This document shows, in pieces, positions 1-12,209 of a stretch of 64,000 bases of DNA. The position numbers were made by a program, and so were the translations under genes. Location: positions 1-64,000 of the forward strand of contig JASANE010000200.1 in the NCBI GenBank assembly GCA_030248225.1, given 5' to 3'. The notes under the pieces were generated by a model. It saw only the letters and a program-made list of their open reading frames with translations. It ran no database searches and had not been told where the DNA came from. How positions within the stretch are numbered: position 1 is the first letter of the stretch; every line of letters begins with the position of its first letter. This stretch comes from Trileptium ribeirensis (lineage: Eukaryota > Nematoda > Enoplea > Enoplida > Thoracostomopsidae).

Positions 1-213
1 ACTTCAGAAATAATAGCCGGGGGGCCTGAGCCGGGGGCCCCCGGCTCACCTGCGGGGGGGTGCCGGATTTTGCGGTGGGAGGCAATTTTTTTGCCCGATT
101 TTGTCGCGTTTACGCGTAAATTTTTCTCAGCAGGGGCCTTTGAGTCGGGGGTACCCGAATGTTTGCCGGGGAGGCGCTTCCGGGGTCCCACCCCGCTCCC
201 CTCCCACTAGCTA
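1..213 (-). mobile_element. GC-rich MITE (family A), truncated by window edge
   Basis: This is a reverse-orientation copy of the element at 44100-44282 and 47137-47369. The shared signature, read on the minus strand, is a run of CCCGGCTCAAAGCCCCCTGC followed by TGAGAAAAAT. The window begins about 18 bases inside the element, so the outer end is missing. The inner end, near ACTAGCTAG at 205-213, is a degraded form of the family terminus ACTAGCCAG. It is far more GC-rich than its surroundings and has no coding capacity. Confidence 0.7.
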
Positions 214-599
214 GCAAACGTATGTGTAGTAAAGGGAGGCGACTGGAGACAGAGCGAAAGTGTTTATTCTACACTCCATGCGTTCTAAGCACATTCAGTT
301 TGACGCAGTGTAAGCAAGGGTGTATAGTGGATGGTATTTGTTTGCTCTTTCTGTCTTTAAACCGACGTTTTGATCAATAAAAAACGTTATTGGCTTGCTC
401 GGTCTCTTTAAAGTTTCAGAAAGGCAATAATGCCATCGCTATACATTAAGCTTAATGTAAAAGTTATATTTAATACATTTTATTTCCACTGTACCTTCAT
501 TTCTTTTTCATCTGTGTTACTATATATGTTTCGAAGACCAGGTTCCGGATGCGGTTTAAATGGACGGTTCTGGTAAATTTCGGTTCCGGTTATTCCCTG
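214..599 (-). mobile_element. hAT-like non-autonomous CCGGAA-rich element, partial
   Basis: The sequence matches the inner and left part of the complete copy at 42765-43625, in reverse orientation. It ends at 599 with GGTTATTCCCTG, the family terminus. Shared stretches include the AGGGAGGCGACTGGAGACAG region and the TTAAGCTTAATGTAAAAGTT region. The part further from the terminus is replaced at about 213 by the family A MITE, which suggests that the MITE inserted into this element. No open frame here looks coding. Confidence 0.75.
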
Positions 600-901
600 C
601 TTAATGGTTATGACTGTGCTACTTTATTTAATTCCCGCCCAGAGAATAATCTAGTTTTATCGTTTTTCTGAATTTTCTCGCAATTTTTTGACTATTGTAT
701 AGCTTTAGGTACCTAAACAATGTTTGCGACCTCAAATTTGCATAGCCTTCACTAATAGCCACAATTCAGACATTTGCATTCAAATTTGGCCGAAAATCTT
801 GTAATCAGGATTTACGTCTAAATTTGCGATGTACCTATTAATCGGTACACAATCAGTCATCGACCGATTGTTATTTAATAATGGCCGATTACAATGGCGG
901 T
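600..901. other. No recognisable feature
   Basis: AT-rich sequence between the hAT-like terminus and the hAT transposase remnant. It may be the 3' tail of the transposon on the minus strand, but no coding match or repeat was seen. Confidence 0.4.
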
Positions 902-1677
902 TTAACTGTGGCATGGCTTGACATCACGTGTCAGTTGTTCAAACGGACCCAAAACGTGTACGATGTTTCCAATCATGCCCCACTGGTTCGTCGTAAGGGT
1001 TACTAAAGTGGGATGGGTAGTAGAATAACCGCCGATCATGTCCAAAACGTCGCTTAAGCATGTAAAACTTTCTCTGTCTCGCATGTGAGGAATGTGCAAA
1101 GTGACCGACCATTGATCGGGCGGCTGTAACTATCGTTTTGATGGACTGCTGCGAGAATAGACTGTCACGAATGCACAACTGAAGAGTTTGTGCGAAACAA
1201 GCAATAATTGAAGTGAGCCTCGCTCTATTAACCCCACTAATCATGTTTTGACCCTTGTCTTTAACGACATGAACTTTGTCGCGTGACAGGTTACACTGTT
1301 CGAAATTGTTGGTAATGCTGTGGCCGATATGTCTCCAGAAACGGTGTTGCTGATAACACACATGAGACTGATTGAAAATCTTGTCAAGCCAGTGGTCTGT
1401 GCGGCTCAAAAACGGCAAACCGCATCCGTCAGCGGTCCATGAGGTTTTAGTGACACCATCAATCATTGCACCTATTTTTATGGGACAACGTGGCTAAATG
1501 TCGTGTAGGACATTTTCCGATATAAATATTCGAGAAGGCAAAGTGTATCTATGGTCTGCGAGAGCGGTAAGCCCGCGGAAGCCACCATATTCCACTATGG
1601 AGATTGGATGCAGATCGACCGCGATAATTTCGGCAATGGTGTAGTGCAACTTCTTCGACCGGCTGTCTCTTGTTCAA
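902..1677 (-). pseudogene. hAT-family transposase, broken
   Basis: Read on the minus strand from about 1677, the frame gives a ZBED-type hAT transposase core. First comes a segment containing VDLHPISIVEYGGFRGL and then YTLPSR, matching the family pattern in which a conserved Asp precedes PFSIVE..GFR.L and Y.LPSR. A TSWTADG block (usual form T.D.WTS) follows. Then comes NMISG..RA, the equivalent of the catalytic DNA.NM region, followed by CFAQTLQLCI (usual form C.AHTLNL). Lesions are an in-frame stop near 1493, just after VLHDI, and a frameshift near 1070. After the frameshift the other frame continues with TTNQWGMIGN and LGPFEQLTRDV. The BED finger and the C-terminal dimerisation domain were not found. 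The element is dead. Family membership is fairly sure; the subfamily is not. Confidence 0.85.
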
Positions 1678-2044
1678 TCATTTTTGCACCTTGTTTATAT
1701 TTTTCGTAAAAATTGTGATTGATTTATTAGGCTTTAATATTAGTGGAACATGCCAAACCAACAGCGGTTGAAGGGAAAATATCTGCCGGTCTCGTGGTCG
1801 TAGTTTAAATAAGTCGGCGATGGAATGCGAGGGTGGTAGGAAATAGAGGCACATATACGGCGTAATCGTTGCAAACCAAGCCAGGGCCAGCTTCCCGATT
1901 ACAGAACCCTGCCTAACAATTTTTGAAGCCCTGGGAAATAGTTTTTGAAATTCAACGGTTCAGACGAAGCATCTAGTTATTAATTTTAATGCTTATACAG
2001 ACGGCAGTCTCTATTAGTGAGTGCAATATTAATTTAAAGGATGA

Positions 2045-2920
2045 TTAATTCATTCATTCGTTAAAACTGGACTGGTTATCGTTCGTGCTATAGTTTACAG
2101 CGAAATTTAAATTGATTGAATACTGAGTGTGTATGAAAGGGAAAAAATTATACTAGCCGCACAGTAGCGAAACTGTTATTGGGTTGTTAGGGTGACACTC
2201 ATAGCTCATCATTGACTAGGCGGATTTATTTGAAGTCGATCATTTGCAAGCTTGAAATATGTATTTATGCCGTTTAGTTGGAAAAGAAGCTCAATTTCAA
2301 TACCTTCCGCTGAAAAACCTGTCCGAATGGGCTTGGTTCATATCGCAAAGGAGTCCGATAAATCAACTCATTTTGTTGAACAATTCATCCTCTATATAGT
2401 TTGACGTTGAGCATAGTGCAAAATAACCTTAAACGGCCGGTACACGTTATAAAATATATCACTCGCAAGCGAATGTGAAGCGAGCGCGGTCTGTACCTGT
2501 AACAGACTGTGTTTGATGTATATACTGGCCTAAACCATTGAACCCTGAATCCATTGAAAATCCTAAAACCTCTTCGACCCTAAACTCATCGAGAACAATT
2601 TGACAACTTATCAAGTATTTGTACTGGTCTCTAGATAACCAAATCATGGTATTTAGTCTACCGAGAATCCTATATACATTATGTTGACAATATTTAATGA
2701 CCTATATGTAATACGAGAACAGCAGACAGAATATATTCTGGAAATCGGGTTCATTGATCCTCTACCGATTGAAAAGGCTTGAAATATGCCCGCTGAATTA
2801 ACATAACCAAGTCATTGTATTCATCCTTATCATTCGAAAGCTTAAAATTTATATTTGTGCTCTTCAGTAAGACGTGAACGCGGGATTCGAACTTCTTCTT
2901 GCCATAAAAGAAGGTGCAGA
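2045..2920. repeat. Diverged dispersed repeat (pair with 4600-5110)
   Basis: Landmarks recur in the same order here and at 4600-5110. They are a stretch with CACTCATAGCTCA / CACACATAGCTCA, then a GGCG(G/T)ATT block, then AAGCTTGAAATATG / AAGCTTGGAATATC followed by a TTTGTGCCCT-like segment. Similarity is low, so the repeat is old. No coding frame is supported. Confidence 0.45.
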
Positions 2921-3029
2921 TATTTTAATCAATTTAGGATAGTTATGTAGAATAATTAAGGCTCTACAAAACAACATTATAAAGTTTTTGCACAATATTA
3001 CCTCTAGGCCCAGGATTATGGTGAAAATG

Positions 3030-6000
3030 GGTTTTTAATGTTACCATGAGACACGGAAATGGGCATATCTCGATAACCGAAAATCATATAGGGTGATATT
3101 GGGCTCACTTTATACATCAACTAAGCTCTTAGGCAAAGATAACATGGTTTTTTATGGACCTTTAAGGCCCGAAATACCCGAAAGCAGCTATATCTTCATT
3201 CCTAATACATTGGGTTAGGTGAAAATGGGTTTTTATGGGTCCATTGGACCCAAAATACACGAAAATGGTAATATCCGCTGCTGATAAACTGCTGAATCTA
3301 TATGGGTGTTTTTGGTCTCATTTCATAGAGCAGATCGTCCTCTGTGTAGCTAGAAATGGTACGCTGCTATTGTCTTTATTTACGCTACAGGGTTGGGTCA
3401 AAACCTTTTTCGCTTGTCTTTTGGGACCTAAAATACAAGAAAATGGTAATGTCTTGGCAACCGCTCAAGATATAGGTAGTTTGGTCTCATTTTGTAGAGC
3501 AGTTTATCACTATGTACTTGCACATTTCGAGCCCATTCTTATATCTCCTGAAGTACTCAAGCAATGTGGCTGATATTCTTTGGCTTGTATCTACATTTAT
3601 ATATATGATTACATATTCAACATTCAGAATTCACCGTCTTGGCGATAATCTACTTACTGCTATACAGATTATAGAGGCTTATTTGCTACCTGAGGCCAGT
3701 TTGAATACATCGGTTGTCTGTGATAGATACATACCTAAACCGGTTATCGAGATACGGTAAATCACATTATCCAGGTTCCGAGTCCCTTATACCGCTTTTT
3801 GGGAGAAGATGTAGTAGCCGATAACCTGAGAGGCACAAATAGAGATTTCGAGCTGTCAAATAAGTTATCGCGTGAGTCAAACTGCCTAGCTTAAGTTGAG
3901 TTACGCGTGTTACCCTAAAAACCCAGCAACGGACATTATCAAATTTCATCACTATTCCATCTAGTAAGAATTCTTCATTTTATTCTTCTGTTCCACTCAC
4001 TACACTCAGAATTCAATTATGAATACAATTATATTCAGTTATAATACCTAATAAGTGAGGATTTTAGCTATTTTAGCCTTACTGAGCAAAGTTTTGGAAT
4101 TTTTAGCCAAAACAGGAAAAATTAACACATGTTTGGCTAACAGAGAAAAAAATAGCACAGAAGGCAAAAAGTATATGCAAGGAACGACTGGAGAGGGGGC
4201 AATATTTACCCGTTGTAACCTCCACGCTATTCCCTATTCGGAGAAGCCAGGGTCCAAATGTACTGAAAATGGCCGTCGCGCTGCCTTTGATGCATTAATA
4301 TCTTTGTGGGATTTTTCATGGAGCTCAAGATTTTTAACTAAGAATGTCAAAGTAGTCTTTGAGAGCAGAAAAACTTTTTCTTCTTCGCATGAGTAGCTAT
4401 GGTAATTATTAAAGATGATCGTAAAGCAATAAGTCAAGTTTGAGAATTTTTGCTTAAACTATTAAAAATTTTAATTACAATTTGTGATAAATGAGCTGGG
4501 ATATGACAAGTTCAAACTGATTGATGTGAATACTTTTTGTATTACAGGCTGTACGAAGGCCAAGTTGGATTTATTGAAAAAGGATTCATAGATGTATTTC
4601 GAAATATGCTGGAATATTCGTGCCTAGAACCGATTTTTAATGACAAGTTGGTCTAATGCTTCTGATAACTTCATTTTACTCATGTAAATTTTAAACGGAT
4701 AAAATGTGGCATACTTATGCGCTGTTACTCTTTTTATTCCGAAGAGCGCAACTGATACAAATAAATGACCAAAACCAAAATCTTCGAGTGAAACTTTGAT
4801 AGTGTTTTACTTTGTTAAAGTGTTACGCGTCGAACACATGTAACAGGTATAGGGTCAAATTGGTCTAATGTTCGAATGTTTTCACTTGTTGAATTGTGAC
4901 TGTAGTGAGTGGTACGAGCAAAGCGAATAATTCTTATTAGCCTGAATAGCGGCGAAATTTGACACACATAGCTCAACTTTGGCTGGGCGTATTGATTTTC
5001 CTTACGCTTACGTGAAAGCTTGGAATATCTATTTTGTGCCCTGTACTTAGGCGCGAAACCTGATTCCAACATCTTTCTCCCAAAAAGCGTGCCGAAGGGT
5101 TTGAGTCTCGAAACGGCCTGTAAAATTATTTCGTTATTTATTCTATCTCGAAAACCGGCGTTGATTTCTGTAGTTTGTAGAACAAATGAACGTCTTCAAG
5201 ACTATTGATTTGCTACGCGGCTGTATCAAAAGGAGTTTTTAATGTGCTCGTGAGACAGACCCAAAGTACCCGAAAACGGCAGTATCCATTCGAGCTATAT
5301 AGGTGTTTTGGGGTGGGTTTTTAGACCAAGGTATCCTCTTTGTACTTGTAAATTGTGTGCTATTATTATTTACACTGCAGAGTTGCGTCAAAACGGTTAT
5401 TCCAATGGATCCACGGGATTCAAAATACACGAACACGGCGACATCTCTGCAATCCCACGAGCTATATGCGTGTTATTGGCCTCAGTTTTTTGAACAAATT
5501 CATGCGCTATAATAATATTGAAAATGCTGTGCTGCTGTTTTCATTGTTTTCCTTGCAGATTTGGATCAAAATGGGTTTTTGGAATGGCCCATGGGACGCA
5601 ATATACATTATAACGGCAATATATCTCCGCAACCGTTCGTGTTATATGGCTGTTTTGGTCTCATTTTGTAGAGCAACTTATCCTCTATGTATCTGCAAAT
5701 CGTGTGCTGGTATTATTTACGCTGCAGAGTTGTGTGAAAACGGGATTTTCAATAGGCCTTGGGACCCAAACTACACGAAAACGGCAATATCTCCGCAGCC
5801 AATACGACTAACAGCCGCGGCAAAACATAAGTGCAATATTGAAACGATCGAAATTTCGTCTAATCACACTCGACCGAAATCGGTTGAAGTTTCGTTTAAT
5901 CCAAGTCGAACGAAATTAAGATCCATGATTTTCCATTTTTTCCTCCGTGACTGTAATAGATGTTGGTTTCTAATTTTAGAGCAATTCATCAATGTAGCTG

Positions 6001-6345
6001 AAAATAGAGCGTCGCTATTGTCGTTATTTACGTCGCAGCGTTGGGACAAAATATGTTTTTGAATGGACCCCTAAGGTTACAAAAATGCTGATCTGTCCAC
6101 AGCCCTCCGAAAATTGGGGAGTGAACTTCGGGGTTCCCCATGTTCATTCTCGGGGGAAATTCAAACTTCGGGGATATATTTTGCCTAAAATACTAAATAT
6201 TCCCTTTTTTCATGTAGTTTTACTATCATGAATGTAACCCAAAATACGCCAAAACGGCAATATCTCTTAAACCAGTATAGCTGCGGGCGTTATTAGTCTC
6301 ATTTTGCAAAGCAATATATCCGCTATGGTACTTGCACATTGCGAG
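3030..6345. repeat. Family A ~175-bp degenerate tandem repeat, interspersed
   Basis: Units recur with landmarks GGACCCAAAATACACGAAAA, then a CAATATC block, then GGTCTCATTTTGTAGAGCA, then TTACGCTGCAGAGTT followed by a (T)CAAAACGGG-type stretch. In the best-preserved part (5390-5800) the landmark spacing is about 177 and 172 bases. Earlier units lie at about 3235-3600, and a faded one at 6230-6345. Long open frames here, including a 235-codon one at 5355-6062, run across repeat boundaries and are not treated as genes. Satellite-like origin is an inference. Confidence 0.6.
4600..5110. repeat. Second copy of dispersed repeat at 2045-2920
   Basis: Same ordered landmarks as the copy at 2045-2920. 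It includes the AAGCTTGGAATATC block and a Cys/Ile-poor AT-rich interior. Old and non-coding. Confidence 0.45.
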
Positions 6346-6694
6346 TCCCTAAATGCGAAATAAGCTGTTATATCTTCGTATATTCTTAACTGTTTAAGTT
6401 AAATGGCTTATTTTCGGCTCTTATGGTAAGGCAATGCTCCATGCATGTAGCCGTATACGTCTTGCTATATTATACGTTCAAAACTCATAATTCACCACCG
6501 TGGCGATAAGACAAGCTATAATGAATATCTCAGCTGATTCTCAGCCGTACATTCTGTGACAGACATGACTGCTCTTAGTTCGAAACCTGTTTGCCGTTCA
6601 TTCGGAAACCGCTCGAATGTGTTCGACATCTAATCGAATGTGTAAAATAATGATAAAAATAAGATTGTTAATAAAATAAAAATGGCAATATTGT

Positions 6695-7490
6695 TTGAAA
6701 CGTATTCGAACTTGTTCGAAAAATTTTGTGTTGTTGTTCTATAACCTGACAGTCATTTCTGGCAGTAGTTGTTGGCTTAGGTATGTGACCTGGGCCATTT
6801 GTGGGTGTATGGAAGAGCTATTACCATGTTTTTATAGTGTCTGTACTACTGCCTTAACAATATTTGTAACTTCAACCTATTCAACTTCAGAAATCCGGAT
6901 CGATTTGCTAATCTAGAACGTTTTCTCGAAACTATAACAAATCTTACTGCTGAAGTGAACTTTCTTAAGCTGTATTCCGTTGCGTTTCCATTTTATCGCG
7001 ATTCTGAACGCCTAGAAGCCGTCGCCGAAGAATTACAGCTGTAAGGTTTTGTGGTAGAGCTTAACGGATTCTAGACATTTTAGTTTATTGATTAGTGAAT
7101 AATATCTCTCTTGAACGTTGTTAATTTCTGTGTACTTTGGTTATATTTCGTGGGCCATTTTGTTGGAAACGTTGTTGAATAAGGCAGGGGCGTATGACGT
7201 GCGATTAACTGTCAGCAGCACCAGAAGTATTATGCTAATTATACTTGTATTTTTATCAGAACCTATTCTCAGCATTGAAAATCTCAGTTTTATTGCAAAT
7301 TTAACTCCGGCACCGTGCTGAATGGTTAATAACATACATACTTAATATAAGGCCAAAACAATGTAACAAGCTTGTTGAAAAGTCTTCGCTTTTATTTTTA
7401 CGTTGCAGGCCTGTAGCACCTGCTTTATTTGATGTGTCACACCCAAACGCAACTGCTTTTATCGCATTCAGTGACTTCGAAAACTTTTAG
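6695..7490 (+). CDS. Small unknown gene, last exons (6891-7040, 7409-7490; tentative upstream exon to 6780)
   Basis: Two exons join in phase. Exon 6891-7040 follows a pyrimidine-rich acceptor ending TTCAACTTCAG and ends at donor CT/GTAAGG. The next exon starts after TTTTTACGTTGCAG at 7409 and stops at TAG 7488-7490. The split codon CT+G restores Leu. The product has 76 codons, with stretches NPDRFANLERFLETITNL, FLKLYSVAFPFYRDSERL and APALFDVSHPNATAFIAF. Codon use looks coding. A tentative earlier exon ends at 6780 (donor AG/GTATGT); its split codon AG+A fits, but it has no in-frame ATG, and 6695 only marks where that frame opens. An AATAAA lies at 7841-7846. No domain is recognised and the function is unknown. 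The last two exons are much surer than the first. Confidence 0.5.
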
Positions 7491-8710
7491 TTACATTCTG
7501 ATTACCTACGTACATCGATATCGAGAAACCGGCAAAGTTTGGTTATTTTTTGGCGGCAAAAGTTTGCAAATTTAGCACCGGTACCTTCCTACATATTTAA
7601 TAACATACATAATATAGGGCTAAAACAATGCAACTAGCGTGTACCCCCGCTTCACCGCAAACCCAAGCCGAGCAAGCAATTTAGCAAAAATATCGGGGGT
7701 GGGGGTAGTGTTAGGCGTCAATGAGAATACATTTTTATATTTCGATTCGGTGACTATGGCAGGGTTGTAACATCAAAAATAAACGATGACCCCAAATGCC
7801 CAAAATCAAAAACTCTCCAGCTATTGTCGATTTTGTGACAATAAAGGTAGGAAATCATAAGTGCAGCGTAAACATAAAACTAGGTGCATAACTGCGCTTC
7901 GTTATGCATCAAATAAAAAAACTGCAAAAATTCAGCGATTTGGTGAGCAGTTGTTGCGCGACCAACAGACGGATAAAAAATTTTTTGTCAGGTTACACGG
8001 TATTTTAGGAAACTACGGTAGTTGCTACGCTCGCTCAGTTTCAATTATTTTCGTTACCTTGAAAGATACCATACGTTTCGTTTTTAATTTGGCATGTTTC
8101 TATGGTTGGAACTGCTAGATGTTTTCGTTACTTTATTGGTAGAGTATTGGAAATAAAATAAGTCATGTTGTTACGTAGCAGATTTAATAACAACTTATGG
8201 CTTGCATTAGCTGTTGTGTATGTCGTACTCAGCAGAAGTGACTATCGCTCAGTGTAGCATTAATTTCAATGGTATTTGAAATCGACAATGTTTCTACTAA
8301 CTGTAACGCAACAGTCCTTTTCAAAAAATGTTGCGTCAGGTTCATACGTCTACGAACTAAGCTTCTATTAACTGGATTGAAGAGAAATTTTATATGTTCC
8401 ACCTCAGAGACACCAGGAAAATTTTAGATCATTCGCGTAATTATTATTTTCAGATACCTCCAGTGTGTTAAAATACTGAGATGGCTAAGATCCAATATCT
8501 CTTGAGCTTGCAAATGTATAATAATGGCGCTGTCATACCTAGCATTGGCCCACAAGACCTGTTTTCGCGCAGTTCTATATTAGATAACCTAAACTACGGG
8601 ATCTGTGACGGCCGAGGTGTGAAATTCTGCGGTTCTAATATAAATGTGTCTATTCAATGGAACGTATACTTTTGATAACAATACATATTTTCCCCCGGAC
8701 AACCCATATA
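7491..8710. other. Intergenic, nothing firm
   Basis: AT-rich sequence with a G-run and C-run pair at about 7645-7710 (CCCCC ... GGGGGTGGGGG). A long frame at 7861-8118 lacks an ATG and codes for nothing recognisable. No repeat family was identified. Confidence 0.4.
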
Positions 8711-9064
8711 TATACAAAATATTGAATCGCATACTTTTACACAAAATATTAAATCGCATACTTTTACACAAACTATTAAATCTCATACTTTTACACAAAA
8801 TATTAAATCGCATACTTTTACACAAAATATTAAATCTCATACTTTTACACAAAATGTTAAATCGCATACCCTTACACAAAATATTAAATCGCATACTTTT
8901 ACACAAAACATTAAATCTCATACTTTTACACAAAATATTAAATCGCATACTTTTACACAAACTATTAAATCACATACTTTTACACAAAATTTTAAACCAC
9001 ATACTTTTACACAAAATTTTAAACCACATACTTTTACACAAAATATTAAAGTCAATAGTTTTAT
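8711..9064. repeat. 27-bp minisatellite, about 13 units
   Basis: Direct tandem repeat with unit core CACAAAATATTAAATCGCAT followed by ACTTTTA. Units vary at a few positions: AAATATT or AAACTATT, and CGCAT, CTCAT or CACAT. The period is a multiple of three, so frames stay open on both strands as a 9-residue repeat. That is a by-product of the period and not evidence of a gene. Confidence 0.9.
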
Positions 9065-10310
9065 ACAGAATGTCTGCTGGCATGAAACGTCCCTTGTAAG
9101 TACGACCAGCTCTATCCCAACGCATCCCAGTCCAATTTTGGGTGTGAACATCCTAAAATCCGTGACAGGGTCGGAACGACCCTGTTACAGTTAGACTTTA
9201 CGACGAAAAAGCATAAATAGTGTAGGATCATACATTATGTGTGGTTTTAATATTGCCTTCTGTCTATGAATGCAATTATGTTCGGGCAAATATAAACAGT
9301 TACGGAACTGCGGTTACAACACATCTTTTAAGGTTGTGTTAATGGTAATAACTGCGGTAAAAATATAGTGTAATGCAAATTGAACTGTGTTTACAGAGCG
9401 CAATTTATGGTGATGCGTCTTTCAGTGAGAGATGCTGAAATACTAGAAATCTAAACAAATACATAGCTAATTCACGAAATATTTAATTTGTCGAACCCCC
9501 TTCAAGTCGTATTTATATCCTGAAGTTTCGCCCTCGATGAAGGCCTACCCGTAACCCCTGAAATTTGTACAAAAATTCACAAAATTAACACATGTTGGGG
9601 AAACTTTAAGTAAAAATAGTGGAAATTGACAAAAGCCTGGTAAACTTAGAGCAAAATGGGGAAAATTATGAGCAGAAAAATTTTCAAAATTTACACAACC
9701 CGTGATTCCCTTCGTGCGTATCTATCTTCCCCCACCGGAACCATGTAGTCATCTGAGCAGGCGAACCTTGAACATCTATGGTAAGTATATATGCAGCAGA
9801 CAGCCCAGGGTAATACCATTTTATAAGTGTTAAGATCATTAAGTTAACGATTTTCATTGATCATTGTTTGCCTTATCTACAAACATCGTCAATTGTTTCC
9901 CAAGGCTATTTGGGAATTATCTTCATCACATGAAGTTACTTGCAGTATATACCAAATGCAAGGATGGTACGTTCAAAAGATAAAACCGAAATACCAGCTA
10001 CCAATCATCTATATTCGTGCTCTAACGTCTTATATTTAGATTGATGGGTTCAATCTGGACAGTACACTGACTAGGTCCTATAAAAGCTAGCCCAAAAGAT
10101 CTGTAAACCTGAAATCTGTTATGTTAGTCGCCGGAAAATTCACCACAAATGTTATCCATGGAACAATGCAAATACATGCATTGCTGTACTGCCTTAATCT
10201 AACTATGGTGCTTGAGCTCATGCAAGCTTTCGACGATTTGCGGGTTTACAGAGGATGGAGCAAAATACGAACATCCAATAAAGATCAAAAAGTGCATGTA
10301 CAGAGCGTAG
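9065..10310. other. Intergenic, nothing firm
   Basis: AT-rich. A strong splice-donor-like CTATG/GTAAGTATAT lies at 9777-9787 after a short open stretch with a proline-rich reading (YLPPPEPC), but no partner exon was found. Nothing else is recognisable. Confidence 0.35.
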
Positions 10311-10806
10311 CTAGATGCAATATCTCGGCACAGGACACGAACACTGTCGCAAAATCGAGGCATACTGAAAAAGCAAATGAGAAGAGAAAAAGAAGGCCAA
10401 TGAGCATGAAGTAAAGAATCGGTGCAAATATTTATTAATTTGCTAGTTAGCATTATTCTGCAGAGTATAAATTTCCGCAGCAAAAGTTTATTCACAGCAG
10501 CATTACATTTCATGAACATTGAATAATATAAAACGATAACGTGTGATGTTTTATATTATGAATCAATATTTAGAAGCACTTACAGTTCGCAGTATATTTG
10601 GCAAAATACGGGTTGAAATTGGAAGTCCTGTGCAACTTGATGGAAGCTGAAAATATTGTTGCCGTACAGGCCAAACACACTCTTCTACGTACGACCATGA
10701 TGTCCACGATCCACATTTGTTATCATCATACCCTATTTCTGTAATGAAAACTTGAGTTGTCTCAGTTCCAATGAAGATATTGCACCCAATACAAAAATCA
10801 AATGGC
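10311..10806 (-). CDS. Candidate last two exons of an unknown minus-strand gene (10806-10584, 10364-10311)
   Basis: Exon 10806-10584 follows acceptor TATGCGTTATAG and ends at donor AACT/GTAAGTGC. It encodes 74 residues including FDFCIGCNIFIG, GYDDNKCGSWTSWSYVEEC and PSSCTGLPIST. The next acceptor, TTTGCTTTTTCAG, opens exon 10364-10311. That exon continues in phase 0 with a Cys-rich tail (ILRQCSCPVPRYC) and a TAG. The Cys content and the absence of stops suggest an extracellular domain. I do not recognise the family. The exon at 12534-12210 could be the start of the same gene, but the phases need a missing middle exon. Confidence 0.35.
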
Positions 10807-12209
10807 CTATAACGCATACATAAAGAATAAGCTTAAATGTGCGATAGGCGAATTTTTAATTAATCTCTTCCACAAACAATCAGCCACAAGTATCTCCATA
10901 ATTCCTATTTTTTTAGAAATATTAAATTTTTCAGCCAAACAATATATGTATCTCATATTTCACACAGCGTTCGATTGACCACCGCAGTGGAACGTAAATA
11001 ACTTTTCACGGAAGTGACCAAATCTTGATGCTGCTATGAATTATATACGTAATCGGCTTTCTACAGCACCCGTTGTCTTTAGAACAAGTCAATATATATT
11101 TCAAGACGTGTGCGTTGGTCTAAACTGATATTAGCTTAGAAGTGGGCCTTACTGTCGATAGTGATTCGCCAAAAAGATATTGTTGCTTTTTATAGTATAA
11201 ACCCAAGTACCTGATGACATTTTCATATAAACCGATAAATATTAAAATAAAATCGTGACCGATTTTTTGCATAAAATCGAGTCTTCAAACCTATCATTTC
11301 CAGCACGAGGAGATGCAAAATATTATCTATAATGAAATTTTAACTCTAACTTATATATTCCCCCAAATGACGTATCAGACAAGGTTTTTATCAGCTTGTA
11401 GGAACGATTGCAGCAAAACTGGCACTCATTTTAGACAGTAGCAAAACATCGTCATGTTAAAGATATTATGCAACATTGGTATGCTCTTGAATAGAAATAA
11501 TTTCTGTGAAAGTTCTCGCCAAATCAGAAATATTCCTTCAAAACTGGATTTTATACACCAAAATTTTCATGGCCGATCAAAATACACTGTTTGGTCAACT
11601 ATCCCCCCCGCAGAAGTACTAACAGCTGTTGCAGTCCGGCACTTAACTTCTGTACGTTGTACAAATTTCTGATAACGTATTACAATGCAAAAATCATAAC
11701 AGCAAAGATGTATCTAAAATTTGGATTTGGAAAATGCTTCTCCTACATTTATATCTATATGTAAACCAGACAGTTGATCCAATTTTATATAAATAAAATT
11801 CAGTCACATTTGCAATTGCTTCCCAATTATATAATTTTGCTATATAAAACCATAATAGAACGATTGGTTAACTGATTTTAACGCATAATATTCAACATGA
11901 AAAAACTAATACCGTTTTTGAAAGAACTTGCACTGATACATTTAAAATCAGTGTTTGCAATGCCTTCTCTGTCGCCATCTCGCTGGTTAATTTTAATTCA
12001 ACGGAATATAGCGCCATAATTCCACCGCCTGTCGATACCTAGTTCATCGAAACGCGGCGTAAAGTAAAATAACTAAATTTTCAAAACTTTAGTTCATTTT
12101 GTACTGGAATTTTCAATTCAATATTTTTGTTATATATAGTTTCAACTAGATATTTTCTACCATCAGTTTGGCTAAATCGACTACAGCTCTACACTAAACA
12201 TATGCTTAC

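Noticed and set aside
5355..6062. 235-codon open frame
   Set aside because: It spans several units of the ~175-bp family A repeat and has no motif; overlapping frames are also open there.
8711..9064. CRISPR-like array
   Set aside because: Units are contiguous near-identical 27-mers with no unique spacers, and the context is eukaryotic.
8589..9151. Open frames on both strands with a 9-residue repeat, superficially a repeat protein
   Set aside because: They come from a 27-bp minisatellite whose period is a multiple of three, so several frames stay open automatically.
9580..9787. Exon ending at a strong donor (CTATG/GTAAGTATAT)
   Set aside because: The open stretch is short, with no acceptor or partner exon in phase.
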